A stretch of 64,000 nucleotides of DNA from Kosakonia sacchari. Its GTDB lineage: Bacteria > Pseudomonadota > Gammaproteobacteria > Enterobacterales > Enterobacteriaceae. The position numbers were made by a program, and so were the translations under genes. Below the pieces are notes generated by a model. That model did no database searches and was not told the DNA's origin. It worked only from the letters and a program-made list of their open reading frames with translations. The stretch is taken from the NCBI GenBank assembly GCA_900109485.1, contig FOAY01000007.1, positions 62,001 through 126,000 of the forward strand. The letters run 5' to 3'. Positions 10,416-20,171 of this stretch are shown in pieces. Positions within the stretch are counted from its first letter, which is position 1. Every line of letters starts with the position of its first letter.

Positions 10416-10814
10416 ATGACGTTACCGAGTGGACATCCGAAAAGCAGACTGGTTAAAAAATTTACTGCGCTTGGGCCTTATATCCGCGAAGAGCAGTGCG
10501 AAGATAACCGCTTTTTCTTTGATTGCCTGGCTGTTTGCGTCAACGTAAAACCAGCGCCGGAGAAACGCGAGTTTTGGGGATGGTGGATGGAAATGGAAGC
10601 GCAGGAAAAACGTTTTACCTACCGTTATCAGTTTGGGCTGTTTGATAAAGAAGGGCACTGGAAGCCGACGGCAATTAAAGATCAGGAAGTGGTCGATCGC
10701 CTCGAACAGACGCTACGTGATTTCCACGAACGGGCGCGTACGATGCTGGCGTCCTTAGAGCTGAAGCTGGAACCTGCCGATAATTTCAAAGAGTCGTTGA
10801 AACTCCCCGCGTAA
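10416..10814 (+). CDS. crl: Sigma factor-binding protein Crl
   Basis: Small activator that binds sigma-S (RpoS) and helps it capture core RNA polymerase, raising expression of stationary-phase and curli genes. The 132-aa product has the conserved start [20 protein letters not shown], the [15 protein letters not shown] core and [11 protein letters not shown], all typical of the family. AAGGAGATCGCA precedes the ATG. The C-terminal tail is a little more diverged than the core. Separated from convergent phoE by two hairpins. Confidence 0.96.
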   Translation: MTLPSGHPKSRLVKKFTALGPYIREEQCEDNRFFFDCLAVCVNVKPAPEKREFWGWWMEMEAQEKRFTYRYQFGLFDKEGHWKPTAIKDQEVVDRLEQTLRDFHERARTMLASLELKLEPADNFKESLKLPA

Positions 10815-10880
10815 ATCCCCCCTGAATAAAAAGGCCCGCTCGCCTTTCGCGTATCGGGCTTCTGGCACTGACCAGCTTGT

Positions 10881-10922
10881 AACCTGAAACAGGTTAAAGA
10901 AATGCCCTCAGTCGAGGGCATT
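10881..10922 (-). terminator. Tandem hairpins ending phoE (and facing crl)
   Basis: AACCTG-AAA-CAGGTT at 10881-10895 and a perfect 9-bp stem AATGCCCTC (10901-10909) with GAGGGCATT (10914-10922) around AGTC. On the minus strand the larger stem is followed by TCTTT. A further inverted pair (GCCCG/CGGGC) near 10835-10858 has a T run on the minus strand. Confidence 0.6.
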
Positions 10923-10953
10923 AATATAACGAGGGTGTTACGGGTTCAAAAAC

Positions 10954-12024
10954 TTAGAACTGGTAGGTCACGGCAACGGCTACGATATCGTCGCTGCTGA
11001 TGCCCAGTTTGTTGTCATCTTTGATCTGGTTGATTTTGTAATCCACCATCGCAGAGATGTTTTTGTTGAAGTAGTAAGTTGCGCCAACGTCGATGTAGTT
11101 AACCAGATCTTCGTCGCCGATACCGTTTTCGATGTCTTTCCCTTTGGTCAGCACATAGCCCAGGGACGGACGCAGACCGAAGTCGAACTGGTACTGGATC
11201 ACCGCTTCAAAATCCTGTGCTTTATTCGCAAAACCCTTGCTGGAAGAGATCGGCGTCATGTTGTAAGACACACCGTACATGGTGGCGATGTACAGGTTGT
11301 TCGCGTCGTATTTCACGCCAGTTGCCCACGCTTCTGCTTTCTCGCCGCGGCCCAGCGCCAGAGAGGTATTCTGTGCGTCAGTACGGTCAGAGTTGGCATA
11401 AGCGCCGATCAGCGTAACCGGGCTGCCGCTGAAATCGTACGCCAGAGAAGTACCCCAGCCGTCACCGTTCTGTTTGATGACGCTGCTGCGGCCGTTTTCG
11501 TTTTTACCCTGGTATTGCAGGGACATATCCAGACCGTCAACCAGACCGAAGAAGTCGGTGTTGCGGTAAGTCGCAACACCAGAGGTACGTTTGGTCATGA
11601 AGTTATCGGTACGAGCCAGACCGTCACCGCCGAATTCCGGGAACATATCGGTTACGGCAGCCACGTCGTACAGCACGCCCAGGTTACGACCGTAGTCGAT
11701 AGAACCGAAGTCTTTCATTTTCAGGCCAGCAAACGCCAGACGGGTTTTCTGACCAGAGGTGGTTTCGTCGTTGTTACCGGCAAATTCGGCTTCCCAACGG
11801 CCATAACCGGTCAGTTGATCGTTGATCTGCGTTTCGCCTTTGAAACCGAAACGAACATAAGTTTTATCACCATCGTTGCTGGTATCGTCGCTGAAGTAGT
11901 GCATGGCTTTCACTTTGCCGTACACATCCAGCTTGTTGCCGTTCTTGTTATAAACTTCCGCTGCGTGAACGGATGCAGAAGCGACAACGCTCATTACCAT
12001 TAATGCCAGAGTGCTCTTTTTCAT
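10954..12024 (-). CDS. phoE: Outer-membrane phosphoporin PhoE
   Basis: Trimeric 16-strand general porin with anion preference, made under phosphate starvation. The 356-aa precursor has a signal peptide ([21 protein letters not shown], cleaved before AEVYNKNG), the eyelet loop region containing MFPEFGGD, and the C-terminal aromatic sorting residue Phe. It is a few residues longer than E. coli PhoE, with differences in surface loops, as expected. Divergent from proB exactly as in E. coli, which separates it from OmpC/OmpF/OmpN relatives. A possible Pho box lies about 90 bases upstream. Confidence 0.94.
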   Translation of the reverse strand: MKKSTLALMVMSVVASASVHAAEVYNKNGNKLDVYGKVKAMHYFSDDTSNDGDKTYVRFGFKGETQINDQLTGYGRWEAEFAGNNDETTSGQKTRLAFAGLKMKDFGSIDYGRNLGVLYDVAAVTDMFPEFGGDGLARTDNFMTKRTSGVATYRNTDFFGLVDGLDMSLQYQGKNENGRSSVIKQNGDGWGTSLAYDFSGSPVTLIGAYANSDRTDAQNTSLALGRGEKAEAWATGVKYDANNLYIATMYGVSYNMTPISSSKGFANKAQDFEAVIQYQFDFGLRPSLGYVLTKGKDIENGIGDEDLVNYIDVGATYYFNKNISAMVDYKINQIKDDNKLGISSDDIVAVAVTYQF

Positions 12025-12106
12025 TTTGATTCCTGATTTAACTAACGCGCTAATATTCGCTGGGCATATGCCCCGTGAAAAACAGGAAGGGTTTTATCGC
12101 TCTGAA

Positions 12107-12124
12107 ATTAACTATTTATGACAA
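12107..12124 (-). promoter_or_regulatory. Possible Pho box of phoE
   Basis: On the minus strand the site reads TTGTCATAAATAGTTAAT. The first half matches the PhoB repeat CTGTCAT followed by an AT-rich spacer; the second half is poorly conserved. Position and gene context fit PhoB activation, but the match is partial. Confidence 0.45.
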
Positions 12125-12319
12125 ATTGAGAATAATTTTAAAAAGTTGTGTTTTAGTGTGTTTGCAATAAAAGCGTCAAAATTTACCGTTAGGCTTGCTG
12201 ATCCCGCGCAACAAAAAAGTGGCCTGATTGCACTGACGGTTGGCAATCGCTGCGACTCCTGTTACAACGTCTGACGACTATCGATATTTCTTATTTTTTC
12301 TTAAAAACGGCAGAGAATC

Positions 12320-13423
12320 ATGAGTGACAGCCAGACGCTGGTGGTAAAACTCGGCACCAGTGTTTTAACGGGCGGTTCCCGTCGCCTGAACCGCGCCCAT
12401 ATTGTGGAACTGGTGCGCCAGTGCGCGCAGCAGCACGCCGCCGGGCATCGTATTGTAATTGTGACTTCCGGGGCGATTGCCGCCGGGCGCGAACACCTGG
12501 GCTACCCGGAATTACCCGCCACTATCGCCTCGAAACAACTGCTGGCGGCGGTCGGGCAGAGCCGTTTGATTCAGTTATGGGAACAACTGTTTTCTATTTA
12601 CGGTATTCACGTCGGGCAGATGTTGCTGACCCGCGCGGATATGGAAGACAGAGAGCGCTTCCTTAACGCTCGCGACACGCTGCGTGCGTTGCTTGATAAC
12701 AATATCGTGCCGGTGATTAATGAGAATGACGCGGTCGCGACGGCGGAAATCAAAGTCGGCGACAACGATAACCTCTCTGCGCTGGCAGCGATTCTGGCCG
12801 GTGCGGATAAACTGCTGCTGCTGACCGATCAGCAGGGGCTGTTCACTGCCGATCCGCGTAACAACCCGGATGCGGAACTGATTAAAGATGTTTACGGTAT
12901 TGATGATGCCCTGCGCGCGATTGCGGGCGACAGCGTTTCTGGTCTTGGCACTGGCGGAATGGGCACCAAATTACAGGCTGCCGATGTCGCCTGCCGCGCC
13001 GGGATCGACACCATTATCGCCGCAGGCAGCAAACCGGGGGTGATTGGCGATGTGATGGAGGGGATCTCCGTCGGAACGCGTTTCCATGCGCAAGCTTCGC
13101 CGCTGGAAAACCGCAAACGCTGGATCTTCGGCGCGCCGCCAGCGGGTGAGATAGCCGTTGATGAAGGCGCTACCGCCGCGATCCTCGAGCGTGGCAGTTC
13201 ACTGTTGCCGAAAGGCATTAAAAGCGTGACAGGCAACTTCTCGCGTGGTGAAGTGATCCGCATCTGTAATTTGCAGGGGCGCGATATTGCCCATGGCGTT
13301 ACCCGCTATAACAGCGATGCGTTGCGCCGTATTGCCGGGCACCACTCGCAGCAAATCGACGCCATTCTGGGCTATGAATATGGCCCTGTCGCCGTTCACC
13401 GCGACGACATGATTACCCGTTAA
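12320..13423 (+). CDS. proB: Glutamate 5-kinase ProB
   Basis: Phosphorylates glutamate to gamma-glutamyl phosphate, the first and proline-inhibited step of proline synthesis. The 367-aa product has the amino-acid kinase domain ([16 protein letters not shown] at the N-terminus, INENDAVAT and the [13 protein letters not shown] loop) followed by a C-terminal PUA domain from about residue 275. Length and sequence match E. coli ProB. Forms an operon with proA, 11 bases downstream. Confidence 0.98.
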   Translation: MSDSQTLVVKLGTSVLTGGSRRLNRAHIVELVRQCAQQHAAGHRIVIVTSGAIAAGREHLGYPELPATIASKQLLAAVGQSRLIQLWEQLFSIYGIHVGQMLLTRADMEDRERFLNARDTLRALLDNNIVPVINENDAVATAEIKVGDNDNLSALAAILAGADKLLLLTDQQGLFTADPRNNPDAELIKDVYGIDDALRAIAGDSVSGLGTGGMGTKLQAADVACRAGIDTIIAAGSKPGVIGDVMEGISVGTRFHAQASPLENRKRWIFGAPPAGEIAVDEGATAAILERGSSLLPKGIKSVTGNFSRGEVIRICNLQGRDIAHGVTRYNSDALRRIAGHHSQQIDAILGYEYGPVAVHRDDMITR

Positions 13424-13434
13424 GGAGCAGAAGT

Positions 13435-14688
13435 ATGCTGGAACAAATGGGCATTGCTGCGAAAGCAGCATCATACAAGCTGGCATTGCTCTCCAGCCGC
13501 GAGAAAAACCGCGTGCTGGAAAAAATCGCCGATTACCTGGAAGCGCAATCGCAAGAGATCCTGCTGGCGAACGAGCAGGATCTGCTGGAAGCTCGCCGCA
13601 ACGGCCTGAGCGAAGCGATGCTCGACCGCCTGGCGCTGAACCCGACGCGCTTAAAAGGGATCGCCGACGATGTCCGTCAGGTTTGCAAACTGGCCGATCC
13701 GGTCGGCCAGGTGATCGACGGCGGTTTGCTGGACAGCGGCCTGCGCATTGAGCGCCGTCGCGTACCGCTGGGCGTTATCGGCGTGATTTATGAAGCGCGC
13801 CCGAACGTGACCGTTGATGTGGCTTCGCTGTGCCTGAAAACCGGTAACGCGGCCATCCTGCGCGGCGGCAAGGAAACCTGGCGCACCAATGCGGCCACGG
13901 TAAAAGTGATTCAGCAGGCGCTGGAAGAGTGCGGATTGCCTGCCGGTGCGGTACAGGCGATTGAAAGCCCGGAGCGCGAACTGGTCAATCAAATGCTGCG
14001 CATGGATAAATACATCGACATGCTGATTCCGCGCGGCGGTGCGGGTCTGCACAAGCTGTGCCGCGAGCAGTCAACCATCCCGGTGATCACCGGCGGTATT
14101 GGCGTCTGTCATATCGTGGTGGATGAGTCTGCTGAGATCGAACCGGCGCTGAAGGTGATCGTCAACGCCAAAACGCAGCGCCCAAGCACCTGCAACACCG
14201 TTGAAACCCTGCTGGTGCATCAGGATATTGCAGCGACTTTCCTGCCTGCGCTGAGCAAACAGATGGCGGAAAGCGGCGTTACGCTCCACGCCGATGAACA
14301 GGCGCTGGCGCTGCTGAAAAGCGGCCCGGCAAAAGTGGAAGCGGTGAAAGCGGAGCAGTACGACGACGAGTTTTTGTCGCTGGATCTGAATGTGAAAATC
14401 GTGCCCGATCTGGATGCGGCTATCGATCATATTCGCCAGCATGGCACGCAGCACTCTGATGCGATCCTGACCCGTACGCTGCGCAATGCGGACCGCTTTA
14501 TCAATGAAGTGGACTCTTCGGCGGTGTATGTGAACGCCTCCACGCGCTTTACCGATGGCGGCCAGTTTGGCCTTGGCGCGGAAGTGGCTGTCAGCACGCA
14601 GAAACTGCACGCGCGCGGCCCGATGGGCTTAGAAGCGCTGACCACCTATAAGTGGATTGGTTTTGGCGACAATACCGTTCGCGCATAA
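13435..14688 (+). CDS. proA: Gamma-glutamyl phosphate reductase ProA
   Basis: NADPH-dependent reduction of gamma-glutamyl phosphate to glutamate 5-semialdehyde, the second step of proline synthesis. The 417-aa protein has the aldehyde-dehydrogenase fold; the catalytic cysteine is in [12 protein letters not shown]. One visible difference from the E. coli sequence I recall is GGKETWRTN where E. coli has a cysteine in place of the tryptophan; this is not the catalytic cysteine. AAGGAGCAGAAGT precedes the start. A terminator follows. Confidence 0.98.
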   Translation: MLEQMGIAAKAASYKLALLSSREKNRVLEKIADYLEAQSQEILLANEQDLLEARRNGLSEAMLDRLALNPTRLKGIADDVRQVCKLADPVGQVIDGGLLDSGLRIERRRVPLGVIGVIYEARPNVTVDVASLCLKTGNAAILRGGKETWRTNAATVKVIQQALEECGLPAGAVQAIESPERELVNQMLRMDKYIDMLIPRGGAGLHKLCREQSTIPVITGGIGVCHIVVDESAEIEPALKVIVNAKTQRPSTCNTVETLLVHQDIAATFLPALSKQMAESGVTLHADEQALALLKSGPAKVEAVKAEQYDDEFLSLDLNVKIVPDLDAAIDHIRQHGTQHSDAILTRTLRNADRFINEVDSSAVYVNASTRFTDGGQFGLGAEVAVSTQKLHARGPMGLEALTTYKWIGFGDNTVRA

Positions 14689-14691
14689 ATA

Positions 14692-14730
14692 AAACGGGCG
14701 GTGCATCCTCTGATGTACCGCCCGTTTGTT
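14692..14730 (+). terminator. Terminator after proBA
   Basis: Sixteen-base arms, 14692-14707 with 14712-14727 (one G-T wobble), loop CTCT, with A-rich and T-rich flanks. It can serve proBA and, in the other direction, the convergent chemoreceptor gene. Confidence 0.8.
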
Positions 14731-14814
14731 ATTCTTCGGCTCTGATTCTTGCCGCGCCTGCAAATTCCTCTCGCAAATAACCTCAACGACAGGCCTGTTT
14801 ACAGGCGCGAAGCC

Positions 14815-16605
14815 TTACATTTTATAGCGCCGGATGGCATCCATAAGCTCGTTTGCCTGCTGCAACAACCCTGAAGCTGTGCCTTTGGACTCTTCCGTCA
14901 GTTGCACGTTGCGCTGCACGGTAGTTTCGAGCTGCGTTACGGCCTTGCTGATTTCATTGATGCCTTTGGTTTGTTCCTCTGTCGCCAGGCTGATTTCAGC
15001 AATCATGGTGGTGACCGAGGAGACGCTACCGACGATTTTTTGCATTGTCATACTGGTATTATCAACCTGCTGCACGCCGGAGGCGACGCTGCTTACCGTG
15101 GTGTCGATGAGATTGCTGATCTCCTTCGCCGCCTCTGCGCTACGGCTGGCCAACTGCCGTACTTCATTGGCGACAACGGCAAATCCACGCCCCTGTTCGC
15201 CAGCGCGCGCCGCTTCTACCGAGGCGTTGAGCGCCAGGATGTTTGTCTGGAAAGCGATGCCGTTGATAACGCTGGTGATCACGCTAATTTGTGACGATGC
15301 GGCTTCAATCTCTTTCATTGTCTTAATGAGATAATGAACAGAATCAATACCTTGCTGCGCATCACTTGCCGCGTCAACGGCAGCCGTATTCGCCTCACGG
15401 GAGGTAGCCGACGAGTGGGCTACGTTGGCAGAGATCTCCTCAAGCGATACTGACGTCTGTTGCAGGCTGGCGGCAGACTCTTCCGTGCGCAGAGCCAAAT
15501 CATCGTTTCGTGATGACATTTCTATCGCCGCGGTGCGTACCTGCCCGCTGTTGTTGCGGATGCTGGTCATCGCTTCGACCAGTTTGTCGGTGAAGCCGTT
15601 GAAGGCTATGGCGATTTGTGCGATTTCATCTTTGCCGTGTACCGGTAAACGCTGCGTCAGATCGCCTTTATCGGAAGAGAAGAATTCGTCCATCGCTTCA
15701 CGGATCTTAATCAGAGGCGCAACGCTCTTCTGCGTAATGTAGCCGACGGTCAGCACAGATAAACAGATCAGAACAAGCAGCGAAATGGCTGATATTTGCA
15801 GTAAGGTATTCATCCCGCTTCTGACTTCATTTTTATCAATCGCTACAACGATATACCACGCTGTGCCTTTGATCGGGCGAGCCAGCAGATAGGCATCTGC
15901 CCCGGAAACGCTTGCTTCAACTGGCGTAGCGGAAGTGAGTAGCTGAGATAAATTAAGGTCCGGGCTGACAGAACCCAGCTGCTTCATGGTGAGATCATCA
16001 TTGGGGTGCGCAATGATTTGCCCTTGCGAATCGATAAGCATGCCAAAACTGTGTGGCGTTGGATGTATCGCCCGGACGTTTTTAATAATTTCATCCATCG
16101 CGATATCGCCTTCGATTACCGCTTGCAACGCGTTATTGTTGAAAGCTGGCGTGGCAATAGTCATCGTCAAACGACGGGAAGAGATATCCTGGTAAGGCTC
16201 AGTAATGATGGTTGTTCTGGCATTATTAGCCTCGATATACCACGGCCGACTGGTAGGATCATATCCTTCAGGAATACCTGAAGGGTCGGAAGATAAAACA
16301 TGCTTGTCAGTAAATGCAATGTCAACGTTTAAGAAGTTTCCGGCTGCGGCGGCTTGCTTAAGCAGCGCTACCGGGTCCGGATGATTAACGTAAGGTGTGA
16401 GATTTGCTATTTGCGCTATTCGCGTGGTGACCCACTGTTCTATTGTTGTTGTGTTACTTTCCGCTAAGGAAGTCAGGGTTGAGTTGATCGACTTTGTCGT
16501 CGCATTATTACTGATAAAATAGTTAATTGCGGTGTTCAGAGAAAGTGATAGCACCAGGATTGCGACCACAATAAATAATATTCGATTCCGAAAAGATGAG
16601 AGCAT
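14815..16605 (-). CDS. Methyl-accepting chemotaxis protein with a dCache ligand domain
   Basis: Transmembrane chemoreceptor of 596 aa. Order: TM1 (about 9-30), periplasmic dCache_1-type sensor (about 35-270), TM2 (about 272-295), HAMP (about 297-350), cytoplasmic signalling domain with the hairpin tip FQTNILALNASVEAARAGEQ. The sensor contains YDPTSRPWY, then EPYQDI and GDI, resembling the published amino-acid-binding signature of dCache_1AA domains (R-W-Y, Y-D, D), so an amino-acid ligand is a reasonable guess. The protein ends RRYKM and lacks the NWETF-type CheR/CheB tether of Tar/Tsr, so it may rely on other receptors for adaptation. AAGGA precedes the start. Not part of the E. coli block here; it separates proA from thrW. 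Confidence 0.92.
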   Translation of the reverse strand: MLSSFRNRILFIVVAILVLSLSLNTAINYFISNNATTKSINSTLTSLAESNTTTIEQWVTTRIAQIANLTPYVNHPDPVALLKQAAAAGNFLNVDIAFTDKHVLSSDPSGIPEGYDPTSRPWYIEANNARTTIITEPYQDISSRRLTMTIATPAFNNNALQAVIEGDIAMDEIIKNVRAIHPTPHSFGMLIDSQGQIIAHPNDDLTMKQLGSVSPDLNLSQLLTSATPVEASVSGADAYLLARPIKGTAWYIVVAIDKNEVRSGMNTLLQISAISLLVLICLSVLTVGYITQKSVAPLIKIREAMDEFFSSDKGDLTQRLPVHGKDEIAQIAIAFNGFTDKLVEAMTSIRNNSGQVRTAAIEMSSRNDDLALRTEESAASLQQTSVSLEEISANVAHSSATSREANTAAVDAASDAQQGIDSVHYLIKTMKEIEAASSQISVITSVINGIAFQTNILALNASVEAARAGEQGRGFAVVANEVRQLASRSAEAAKEISNLIDTTVSSVASGVQQVDNTSMTMQKIVGSVSSVTTMIAEISLATEEQTKGINEISKAVTQLETTVQRNVQLTEESKGTASGLLQQANELMDAIRRYKM

Positions 16606-17179
16606 AAAGCGTCCTTGTGTCTCGAGGAATACAACTAAGCGTAATGGGGTAATAACTTATATATAATACTTTACTCAATCAGCAAGGGAAGCCTTCATAT
16701 AGGTTGAATACAGCGCTTTTATGTGGCTAATCATGCTGATGAATAAAAAAGAAGTGTGGAAATAAGGACATATCGCGCCAACATATTTAAATGTTTTATA
16801 GGATTCTACTTAATATATGGGAATGTAGTGAATTAAGAGAATTATCTATAATTAAATAACAGCCTTAAATGAAATAATGCTTATAATAGATGAGTAATAT
16901 TTATAATAAATTCACGAATAATTTGTGTAAATTATATAAACACATCTGTTCATACTTTTAGCCCGTTTGGCCCGGTTAAAATATGGCCGCGGTGACGGCA
17001 CACAGAAACGGTGCGACTGCTGGAAATGCCAGCAGTCTACCTGCGACAGCACGCTCCACCGCGCAGAAATGAAGCAGGGTGGTGCAAAAGTAGCCGTTTG
17101 ATTCCCAAGGGCATTGACGCATCACTCGCTTAGTTTTAACCTTCTACTCCGTGATTCACGTTCGTGAACGCATCGCAGG
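16606..17179. other. AT-rich spacer between chemoreceptor and tRNA-Thr
   Basis: 574 bases with no supported gene. The left two thirds are very AT-rich and should hold the chemoreceptor promoter. At 17020-17038 there is a short hairpin, CTGCTGG-AAATG-CCAGCAG, and at 17153-17166 TTCACG-TT-CGTGAA just upstream of the tRNA. No protein family is recognisable in any frame. Confidence 0.5.
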
Positions 17180-17255
17180 GCCGATATAGCTCAGTTGGTA
17201 GAGCAGCGCATTCGTAATGCGAAGGTCGTAGGTTCGACTCCTATTATCGGCACCA
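17180..17255 (+). tRNA. thrW: tRNA-Thr (anticodon CGU)
   Basis: 76-base tRNA with an intact cloverleaf: acceptor GCCGATA...TATCGGC, D arm GCTCAGTTGGTAGAGC, anticodon loop with CGT at 17213-17215, T loop GGTTCGACTCC, encoded ACCA end. It matches E. coli thrW, which lies at the same place after proA and is the attachment site of prophage CP4-6. Confidence 0.98.
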
Positions 17256-17484
17256 CCTCAAACGCTTCACAAGCTTACTGAAATCGACTCAAAGCCCGGA
17301 TGCTGCGGTTTTCAGCACTTATCTTATTTACTGTTATCAACTGGCCCCAACCGCAATCAGGTTACAAATGGGGGCATTCTGTATTCGGTTTTGGCTGATG
17401 GTGCTGGTTTGTATCTTGAGATTGTTCCTTTGGCTCCAGACCGTAGCGCTCGAATGACATGCGACCAAAGCCGGGGTTGCATAG
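17256..17484. other. Decayed sequence directly after tRNA-Thr
   Basis: About 230 bases with no intact gene. A minus-strand stretch around 17370-17480 reads as an open peptide containing GRMSFERYGLEP, which I do not recognise. A partial copy of the tRNA 3' end, as expected for an integrated element's far junction, was not seen here. Confidence 0.35.
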
Positions 17485-17975
17485 TCAGAAGGATATGCAT
17501 CTGACATTCTGCAGACCTTCAATAAAGATATTTTCTCCTATAAAGGCCAACAACCCGTTAAACGAGATTAAGCCCCTGTCCCATACTGATGTTATATAAA
17601 GCTCTGCAGGTAATTCTCGGGCTCGTTTGATTAATGCAGAGATCACTGCCGTCGTCTTGTTGTCACTGCCTTTTTGCCAGCATAACAAAACGGGAATGGC
17701 CTTCTGAGAATGTAATAATGCAGGCGTTTTTGGAGCCCTGGATCAGATCGCATTCTCAGTGAGCAGGTATGGTTCTGTCTGCAACACTAGATGGTCTTTC
17801 GTTGATGGGCATTGCACAGGGAATTGCGCCTAATCTTTTCTAAGTAATCACGTACTGCCTGCGGCACTGCAGCAGTTCTTATCGACCCGTTGAATCCACA
17901 GCCAGAAGCAGAACTTCTGCTTTTGGCAGAAGGTCTGTTCAACTTTCTGAAGTAGCGAATATCTTTCAAATGAGT
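17485..17975 (-). pseudogene. IS30-family transposase relic
   Basis: On the minus strand, pieces of an IS30-type transposase can be followed through at least two frameshifts and a stop: PINERPSSVADRTIPAH, then a stop where the family has Trp, ECDLIQGSKNACIITF, GHSRFVMLAK, then after a frameshift GSDNKTTAVISALIKRAREL and VWDRG. These follow the order of the DDE domain (WEGDLI, ERHSRF, TWDRG). The rest of the catalytic core and both insertion-sequence ends are not recognisable, so the element is dead. Upstream peptide 17787-17969 probably belongs to the same relic. Confidence 0.75.
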
Positions 17976-18035
17976 TATTGCTGGAAAAATATTGCCTCGT
18001 TGGGTTGTGCCGGTCAGCTATTGCAATAAAAACTG

Positions 18036-18341
18036 TTAAAAAAGCGTTTCGCTAATTTCAATTTCATCAACCCGAACTATATCTGTCATAGTGAATCCAT
18101 GCATGTCTTCGCTAAAATCCTGACTTTGCATATATTGGCGATTTAAAAGGTTAACATCACACTCTTCAGGGAACGTGACCACAGCGATAACCTGATTAGC
18201 TTGCTCATTACCACCCAGATATACACTGTTAATGAAGATCCCAAACTTCGGTAAGCTCACCATATGCTTTGGCCAACAACTGCGGAAATATTTTTCTGCG
18301 CTTTCTTTATCTTTTAATGTATAGATTCTTAATTGTTTCAT
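18036..18341 (-). CDS. NIPSNAP-family-like protein
   Basis: A 101-aa soluble protein with the look of a ferredoxin-like dimeric alpha/beta barrel of the NIPSNAP type: it starts MKQLRIYTLKD, has KHMVSLPKFGI, and AVVTFP in the predicted third strand. Such proteins are small and mostly of unknown function, often near oxidoreductases. AAGGTGACGCGCA precedes the ATG. Intact, on the minus strand, between the IS30 relic and the sugar locus, with AT-rich flanks, so it may be part of the acquired region. Assignment is by fold-level pattern only. Confidence 0.65.
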   Translation of the reverse strand: MKQLRIYTLKDKESAEKYFRSCWPKHMVSLPKFGIFINSVYLGGNEQANQVIAVVTFPEECDVNLLNRQYMQSQDFSEDMHGFTMTDIVRVDEIEISETLF

Positions 18342-18750
18342 TGCGCGTCACCTTCTGATTCGGGAATAGTTAAAAAACATAACTAACTTACAAAAAGCGA
18401 TAAGAACATTTTATACAAAAAAACACATGTTACGCTTTTTCTGGTAACCATTGATGAATGATTAATAATTTCTCTTATGCCCGCTATTCACGATGGATCG
18501 ACGTGCGCGCGATTTCACTTCCATCATCAACATCGGGTTTAAGGGTGATACACGCTGCGGCAAGCCAGAAAAAGATCTCAATACTATCAGGCAAAGCGAA
18601 AATCTATTGATGAGCCTGTCCACAGGGCGTGGTTTTGAGTGAGAAATAAAAACCGGCCAGGAGGCCGGTAAAGGAGATGTCCAGTCTGTACCGCCATGAC
18701 AAAGCTCGCGATCAGGGGGCTGGGATCGCGAGACTGTAGCCGTTATAGGG
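18342..18750. other. Spacer with a hairpin and a possible C-terminal gene fragment
   Basis: 409 bases without an intact gene. ACCGGCC-AGGA-GGCCGGT at 18653-18670 is a likely terminator of the downstream end of the Gfo/Idh gene. On the minus strand one frame reads LPDSIEIFFWLAAACITLKP then ...SEIARTSIHRE and a stop (about 18475-18600), which looks like the end of a lost gene; I cannot assign a family. A longer minus-strand frame (18462-18776) crosses the hairpin and is not believed. Confidence 0.4.
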
Positions 18751-19902
18751 CTACTTTTTCCCCAGGCTGGCGTCAAATTGTTTCCAGCTCTCTGTCATAT
18801 CCACCACGGTTTTCGATTTTCGCGCTTCGTCGATTTTAATCGCGGTGAGTCCGGCTTCCAGCGCGTCCACCACCGTTACTTTAAGCGGCGTTCCCTGTTT
18901 AATGTGTTTCACAATCTCTTCGGCCATCAGCGCATCGGCCCCATAGTGACCATCGTAAGCGTTGCCGCTGTAGGTGGTGTCCACTTCACGCTCACCGGTA
19001 CGGGCGTTGTGCACGCGGAAATAGTTACGCACAAAGTCACCTTCCGCCATGCCGTCGGTGCCCATTACACAGAAACGACGGAACTCATCCGGCACGTTGA
19101 GGTTGGCGTGAAAGGCCAGGGTGGCGCCACCGGCGTATTCGATGATGGCTGTCTGGTAATCGACGATATCGGCGTCGCTATCAAACACCGCGTCGGTACT
19201 TGACCAGCCGCTCGGTTTGACGTGATACACCTCGGAATCAGGGGTGACGGCACCCTGCGGCGCGTGTTGCGGGGTAAAGGATTTACGGCCACCAAAGCTG
19301 GCGACGCGCACCGGACGCTCACCCATCAAGCCCTGATAAAGATCGATATCGTGGCAGCATTTTTCCAGAATGTACGGACCGGCGTATTTCTCCAGCCGAC
19401 GCCAGTCGCGCTGGAAGAAGGCGCCATGGTATGGCTTGATATGTTCGGTGGCTTCGATGGAAGTGATCTCTCCGAGGCGTTTATCATCACGCGCCATCAA
19501 CAGGTCGTGGTACAGCGGCGAGTAGCGCAGCACCAGACCGACCAGAATACGCTCGTGACCATACTGCTGCACCAGCCGCGCCATCGACATCGTCTGTTCT
19601 TCATTGATGACCACCGGCTTCTCGGTGAAGACGGTATAACCCGCTGCCAGTCCCTGACGAATATGCTCAAGATGCATAAAGTTCGGTGAGCCGATCAACA
19701 GCAGATCAAAACCACCATGGCTCAACAGTGCGTCGATGCTGTCGAATGCCTTGCCAGGATCGATGCCGAAGGTGTGAAGATTGGGTAAACCCGCCGGAGC
19801 CGGATCGACATAACCCACTACTGAGAACTCTGTATCGGCTTTGCTGAACTCTTTCACCACATGGGAAAGACGAAAGCCAAGACCAATAATGCCCACTTTC
19901 AT
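18751..19902 (-). CDS. Gfo/Idh/MocA-family oxidoreductase
   Basis: NAD(P)-dependent sugar or inositol-type dehydrogenase, 383 aa. N-terminal Rossmann domain with VGIIGLGFRLSHV (2-14) and the family's EKP motif (FTEKPVV, near 95), the Lys of which is catalytic; C-terminal alpha/beta substrate domain with ILEKCCHDIDLYQGL, where the His/Asp pair is the usual proton-transfer site. AGGGG precedes the start at 19902. Divergent from the kinase-repressor pair across a 270-base control region; with the ABC transporter it suggests uptake and oxidation of a sugar or sugar acid. The exact substrate cannot be read. Confidence 0.88.
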   Translation of the reverse strand: MKVGIIGLGFRLSHVVKEFSKADTEFSVVGYVDPAPAGLPNLHTFGIDPGKAFDSIDALLSHGGFDLLLIGSPNFMHLEHIRQGLAAGYTVFTEKPVVINEEQTMSMARLVQQYGHERILVGLVLRYSPLYHDLLMARDDKRLGEITSIEATEHIKPYHGAFFQRDWRRLEKYAGPYILEKCCHDIDLYQGLMGERPVRVASFGGRKSFTPQHAPQGAVTPDSEVYHVKPSGWSSTDAVFDSDADIVDYQTAIIEYAGGATLAFHANLNVPDEFRRFCVMGTDGMAEGDFVRNYFRVHNARTGEREVDTTYSGNAYDGHYGADALMAEEIVKHIKQGTPLKVTVVDALEAGLTAIKIDEARKSKTVVDMTESWKQFDASLGKK

Positions 19903-20040
19903 GTTATACCCCTGAAGCCCGTTGCCTGTTCGCTGCCCGACCCATCAGGCTGCTGATAATCTGACCGCTAACTTATTACGGCAGAAAAACTAATGTCAAT
20001 GAATATCCTGGGTGCAAAAAACGAAAATTATATTATTTAT

Positions 20041-20054
20041 ATGATTTTAATCAT
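20041..20054. promoter_or_regulatory. Palindrome in the divergent sugar-locus control region
   Basis: ATGATT-TT-AATCAT, a perfect 6-bp inverted repeat in an AT-rich stretch between the divergent Gfo/Idh and kinase genes. ROK repressors bind AT-rich palindromes, so this is a candidate operator for the ROK protein encoded at 21079. No other support. Confidence 0.3.
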
Positions 20055-20171
20055 TTTTATTTGGTGTTGTATCTTCCATATTTATTTGTTATTGCGATTT
20101 AAGTTTTTTTACCCTATCTTTCGCTCATCTATAAAGGGTCATTCCGAGCGGTGCAGGGCAGGAGGAAGCGC

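Noticed and set aside
16640..16690. Possible flagellar sigma-28 promoter of the chemoreceptor
   Set aside because: A TAAAGTAT box is present on the minus strand, but the expected GCCGATAA element is missing at the right spacing.
17337..17522. Minus-strand 61-aa open frame after tRNA-Thr
   Set aside because: Sits in decayed sequence next to the IS30 relic; no recognisable family and no convincing start.
18462..18776. Minus-strand 104-aa open frame
   Set aside because: It overlaps the end of the Gfo/Idh gene, crosses a probable terminator hairpin and has no protein-like composition or clear ribosome site.
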